DNA of 64,000 bases from Marivirga arenosa (GTDB lineage: Bacteria; Bacteroidota; Bacteroidia; Cytophagales; Cyclobacteriaceae), in the NCBI RefSeq assembly GCF_030503875.2, contig NZ_CP129968.2, positions 3,560,001 to 3,624,000 on the forward strand, written 5' to 3'. Below are positions 61,342-64,000 of the stretch, piece after piece. Within the stretch, counting starts at the first letter, position 1, and each line of letters opens with the position of its first letter. The notes beneath the pieces are model-generated. The model worked only from the letters and a program-made list of their open reading frames with translations. It ran no database searches and had not been told where the DNA came from. The position numbers and the translations under genes are program-made.

Positions 61342-62274
61342 CTATTCAATAGAATTTAAAAAGCTAGATAAAATTTCATTATACCCCTCCTGATTATCAT
61401 TTAAGGTTGAATGACCTGCACCCGCAACTACGGCAAATTCAGAGTTAGATGTTTGTTTACTGAAATACTCGATCGTTTCAGGTCTTGCTTCATCAAACTC
61501 CCCTGTAACAAATAATGTTGGGACTTTTATATTCGGTAATTCATCAGAAGCATCAAAATCTTTAAGAGTACCTGTACATCTAAATTCACTTGGCCCCCAC
61601 ATATAATTATAAATCACACTATTAGATGATGCATCTACCGTATCCATTGGATGTTTCTTTCTTTCCGTTCTTACACCAAATTTTCCCCAATAATAATTAT
61701 TAGCTGAATCATATGAAGCAGTGGTGTAGTTTCCAGTCTCATTTGCTTCATATATAATTTCTTGATAACGCTCAGGCAATGTAGTTACTAAAGTATCAGC
61801 ATCTGCTTCCCATCTTGGCGTGCTAATTAGCGGACTACTCAATATCATAGCCTTTATACCTTCTGGATGTTGTGAATAATATTCAAGAGCTAGGGCTCCT
61901 CCCCACGAATGACCTAACAGATAAAATTCATCTAACTGAAGATCATTCACCACTTTATGAACTTGCTCCACAAAATGCTCAACTGTCATAAGTGTAGTAT
62001 CAGTATGATAATCTGATCTTCCGCTTCCTAGTTGGTCAAAAAGTATAACTTTTCGGCTCTTATTTTGGGGGCTTAATTTGTAGAAATACCGATGAGTTCC
62101 TCCGGGGCCACCATGCAGTGTTAAGATAGGAGTTCCATCTCCTTCTCCCATTACTTTATACCAAATCTCCCCTCCTTCAACTTTAACTTTCCCTTCATGA
62201 GGTTTTAAACTTTCATTTTTCTGGCACCCAAAAAATAGAATTGTAAAAACCGCTGCTACTAAAAATCTCTTCAT
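61342..62274 (-). CDS. Proline iminopeptidase-like alpha/beta hydrolase (lipoprotein)
   Basis: 310 residues. Lipobox FFGC (Cys17) suggests an envelope lipoprotein. The S33 peptidase pattern is clear: LTLHGGPGGTHRY (HGGPG, oxyanion), LFDQLGSGRSD (DQxGxGxS), LLGHSWGG with the catalytic Ser, then VTGEFDEARP with Asp and GAGHSTL with His. These are the marks of proline iminopeptidases and related aminopeptidases that release N-terminal proline. It precedes the DUF1028 gene. Substrate specificity cannot be settled. Confidence 0.9.
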   Translation of the reverse strand: MKRFLVAAVFTILFFGCQKNESLKPHEGKVKVEGGEIWYKVMGEGDGTPILTLHGGPGGTHRYFYKLSPQNKSRKVILFDQLGSGRSDYHTDTTLMTVEHFVEQVHKVVNDLQLDEFYLLGHSWGGALALEYYSQHPEGIKAMILSSPLISTPRWEADADTLVTTLPERYQEIIYEANETGNYTTASYDSANNYYWGKFGVRTERKKHPMDTVDASSNSVIYNYMWGPSEFRCTGTLKDFDASDELPNIKVPTLFVTGEFDEARPETIEYFSKQTSNSEFAVVAGAGHSTLNDNQEGYNEILSSFLNSIE

Positions 62275-62343
62275 ACCTTATTTTTCAATTAAATCTCAAA
62301 TTAATAAATATAAAATTAAAAATAGAAGTAGAAATTATAGACA

Positions 62344-62378
62344 TAAAAAAAGCGTATGAGACAAGGCCCCATACGCTT
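62344..62378 (-). terminator. Rho-independent terminator of the GEVED protein gene
   Basis: Stem AAGCGTATG/CATACGCTT with an 11-base loop; on the minus strand a run of seven T follows. It lies about 20 bases past the stop at 62399. Confidence 0.85.
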
Positions 62379-62398
62379 CATATTTAATTAATTTAAAC

Positions 62399-64000
62399 TT
62401 ACTTAACCATGAAATTAGCACTCACCGCTTCTTTAACGGTATGAGCTTTAAGAATATACATTCCTTTCTCTAAGGTACTAACATCAATAACATTTAATTC
62501 GTCTGCAGTAGAAATAGTTCTGATCAATGCACCATTGCTGCTGTAAATTTGAATTCCTTTAGAAGCATCAATATTCTTGATATTTACATTCAATTTATCA
62601 ACAGCTGGGTTTGGATACATATTATAAACTGAAATATTATCTTCTTTCCCTAATAATTCAGAACCTAAGTCAGCCATTGCAAAATTAGCAGGACTATCTG
62701 TGATATTTATGGTATAATCTTCCACCTCACCGTATGAGAATACTTCACAAGGAGTAGCTTCTGCATTATACTTCATCGTTACTCTCATTCTTGTAGTACC
62801 TGTTAAAGCAGTAGAAGGAATATTTAAGGTTGCACTTAGTAAATTGCTGCTGCTTGATGATCCGTTTACTAATCTTTCACCAGATGAGAAAGTACCATCC
62901 TGATTTAAATCAACCCAGATGCTCCAGTATTCAGTATAACTGCTTCCGCTAAATGCAGCTTGAACGTTCATAGAAGTAGCTGCACCTCTCTGTACATTTG
63001 CTACCTGGCTAGTGAAATCAGCATATCCACCATTGTCTCCACTTGTATTGTCAATAGAACCTAATACTACTCTCTGAATCCATTCGTAGCTAGAGTTATT
63101 TCCGCTTGAATTACAATAAGTAATTACAACTGGTGCATCCGTAGTAAAGAAACTAGAAGATGAATAAGCACTATTACTGCTTGAACAGTTACTTCTAACC
63201 TGCCATTCATATTGAGTTTCAGCAGATAATCCACTAACACCAGTTGAATTTGAAGAAGAAGCTAAAGTGGTCCAAGTAGAAGTTCCGTTTACTCTAATTC
63301 TTAATGTATAATCATTGGCAGCGCTTTCGCTCGACCATGATAAGGTAGCCGTATTTTCACCTATACTTGAAGCTGATAAGCTAGTAGGTACAGTACATAC
63401 TTCAGGAGTACCTTCGGTAATATTAACTGTATAATCCTCAACTTCACCGTATGAGAATGATTCACATGCAGTTGGCACGCCATTATACTTCATTGACACT
63501 CTCATAGTGGTATTACCAGAAAGAGCTGATGCAGGAACTGTAAAGCTTCCGCTTACTGGTGTAGCTTGAGTAGCAGATTGCGTCCAAACTTGCTCACCAG
63601 CGTCAGAGAAATCTCCATCCTGATTATAATCAATCCATACACTATAACCTTCACTGTAAACAGTACCTGTCCATTCCGGAGTAACCGTAATAGTTGCAGG
63701 ATCCCCTTTACCTAAATTAGTTGATTGAGAAGTGAAATCAGCATAACCAGAAGCAGCAGCACCAGAAGAATTATCTAAACTTCCTAACTGTACTCTACCA
63801 ATATACTCATCTGCCACGCTGTTTCCATTAGAATTACAATATACTAATTGAACTTCAGTAGTAGTGAAATTAATACTTGCCGAATAAGCAGAATTTGTTC
63901 CGCCAGAACATTTGCTTCTCACTTGTGCTTGATATTGAGTAGTTGCACTTAAACCTGTTAAAGTAACAGAGCTAGCAGAAACGCTTTCTACAGTCCAAGT
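62399..64000 (-). CDS. Secreted GEVED/fibronectin type III protein with T9SS type A sorting domain, N-terminus beyond the window
   Basis: The frame is open to the right edge (534 codons seen). From the edge inward: the end of a fibronectin III domain (SVTLTGLSATTQYQAQVR), a first GEVED domain (about 130 residues, ending CESFSYGEVEDYTVNI), a second fibronectin III domain (SSIGENTATLSWSSESAANDY), a second GEVED domain with the same WxDxNxDGxF acidic loops and C-E-x-FSYGEVEDYT end, and a type A T9SS sorting domain (NMYPNPAVDKLNV, then YILKAHT). GEVED domains follow peptidases or hydrolases in many Bacteroidota; the catalytic part would lie in the missing N-terminus. Secreted and possibly surface-bound. 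Confidence 0.9.
   Translation of the reverse strand, partial: TWTVESVSASSVTLTGLSATTQYQAQVRSKCSGGTNSAYSASINFTTTEVQLVYCNSNGNSVADEYIGRVQLGSLDNSSGAAASGYADFTSQSTNLGKGDPATITVTPEWTGTVYSEGYSVWIDYNQDGDFSDAGEQVWTQSATQATPVSGSFTVPASALSGNTTMRVSMKYNGVPTACESFSYGEVEDYTVNITEGTPEVCTVPTSLSASSIGENTATLSWSSESAANDYTLRIRVNGTSTWTTLASSSNSTGVSGLSAETQYEWQVRSNCSSSNSAYSSSSFFTTDAPVVITYCNSSGNNSSYEWIQRVVLGSIDNTSGDNGGYADFTSQVANVQRGAATSMNVQAAFSGSSYTEYWSIWVDLNQDGTFSSGERLVNGSSSSSNLLSATLNIPSTALTGTTRMRVTMKYNAEATPCEVFSYGEVEDYTINITDSPANFAMADLGSELLGKEDNISVYNMYPNPAVDKLNVNIKNIDASKGIQIYSSNGALIRTISTADELNVIDVSTLEKGMYILKAHTVKEAVSANFMVK

Overview
The window is an AT-rich chromosomal stretch from a member of the Bacteroidota. It most resembles a gliding or marine member of the Cytophagales; this rank is an inference from gene content and no database was consulted. 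The signs are type IX secretion (T9SS) C-terminal sorting domains, PorP/SprF outer-membrane proteins paired with a giant SprB-like adhesin, DUF4199 and GxxExxY proteins, many short lipoproteins with an N-terminal lipobox, TAnnTTTG-like promoter elements and few clear Shine-Dalgarno sites. No rRNA, tRNA, CRISPR array, transposase or phage structural gene was seen.

Layout. 1-9 kb is a surface and gliding-type locus: a PorP/SprF gene cut by the window edge, an outer-membrane barrel, a 2048-residue repeat adhesin and its SprF-like partner. 9.2-11.3 kb is a two-gene ergothioneine operon (egtB-egtD). 11.3-33 kb is mostly housekeeping: rsgA, waaA, a DMT transporter, rarA, glyA, tatC, a clamp-loader delta' gene, a PhoD-like phosphatase, an Fe-S photolyase, an AsmA-like protein, pruA and a pair of M16 peptidases. 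32-38.8 kb holds two NAD(P)-binding genes, a divergent HxlR regulator, small enzymes, and intergenic DNA rich in palindromic repeats.

38.9-52.1 kb is a defence island. It carries an HNH nuclease, a HigB toxin with a HigA/ImmA-IrrE antitoxin, a membrane-anchored PutAbiC-like abortive-infection protein with a coupled membrane coiled-coil protein, and a type I restriction-modification locus (hsdM, hsdS, hsdR). Two extra genes sit inside that locus: a caspase-like predicted protease directly after hsdS, and an Abi_2 HEPN protein overlapping hsdR. A GxxExxY protein lies divergently upstream. Copies of the same paired palindrome (AAACCTGTCAGGTTT and its complement) stand at both edges of the island.

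52.3-64 kb holds secreted and lipoprotein genes: a prolyl oligopeptidase, two small lipoproteins flanked by a direct repeat, two beta-propeller proteins next to a four-cysteine secreted micropeptide, a broken surface-protein gene, a third propeller lipoprotein, a DUF1028 protein, a proline-iminopeptidase-like lipoprotein, and a T9SS-exported GEVED/fibronectin protein that runs off the right edge.

The best candidate for an undescribed system is the type I R-M locus with its caspase-like and HEPN genes. The gene order suggests that DNA restriction is backed by two suicide-type effectors. The micropeptide with propeller lipoproteins is the second candidate.
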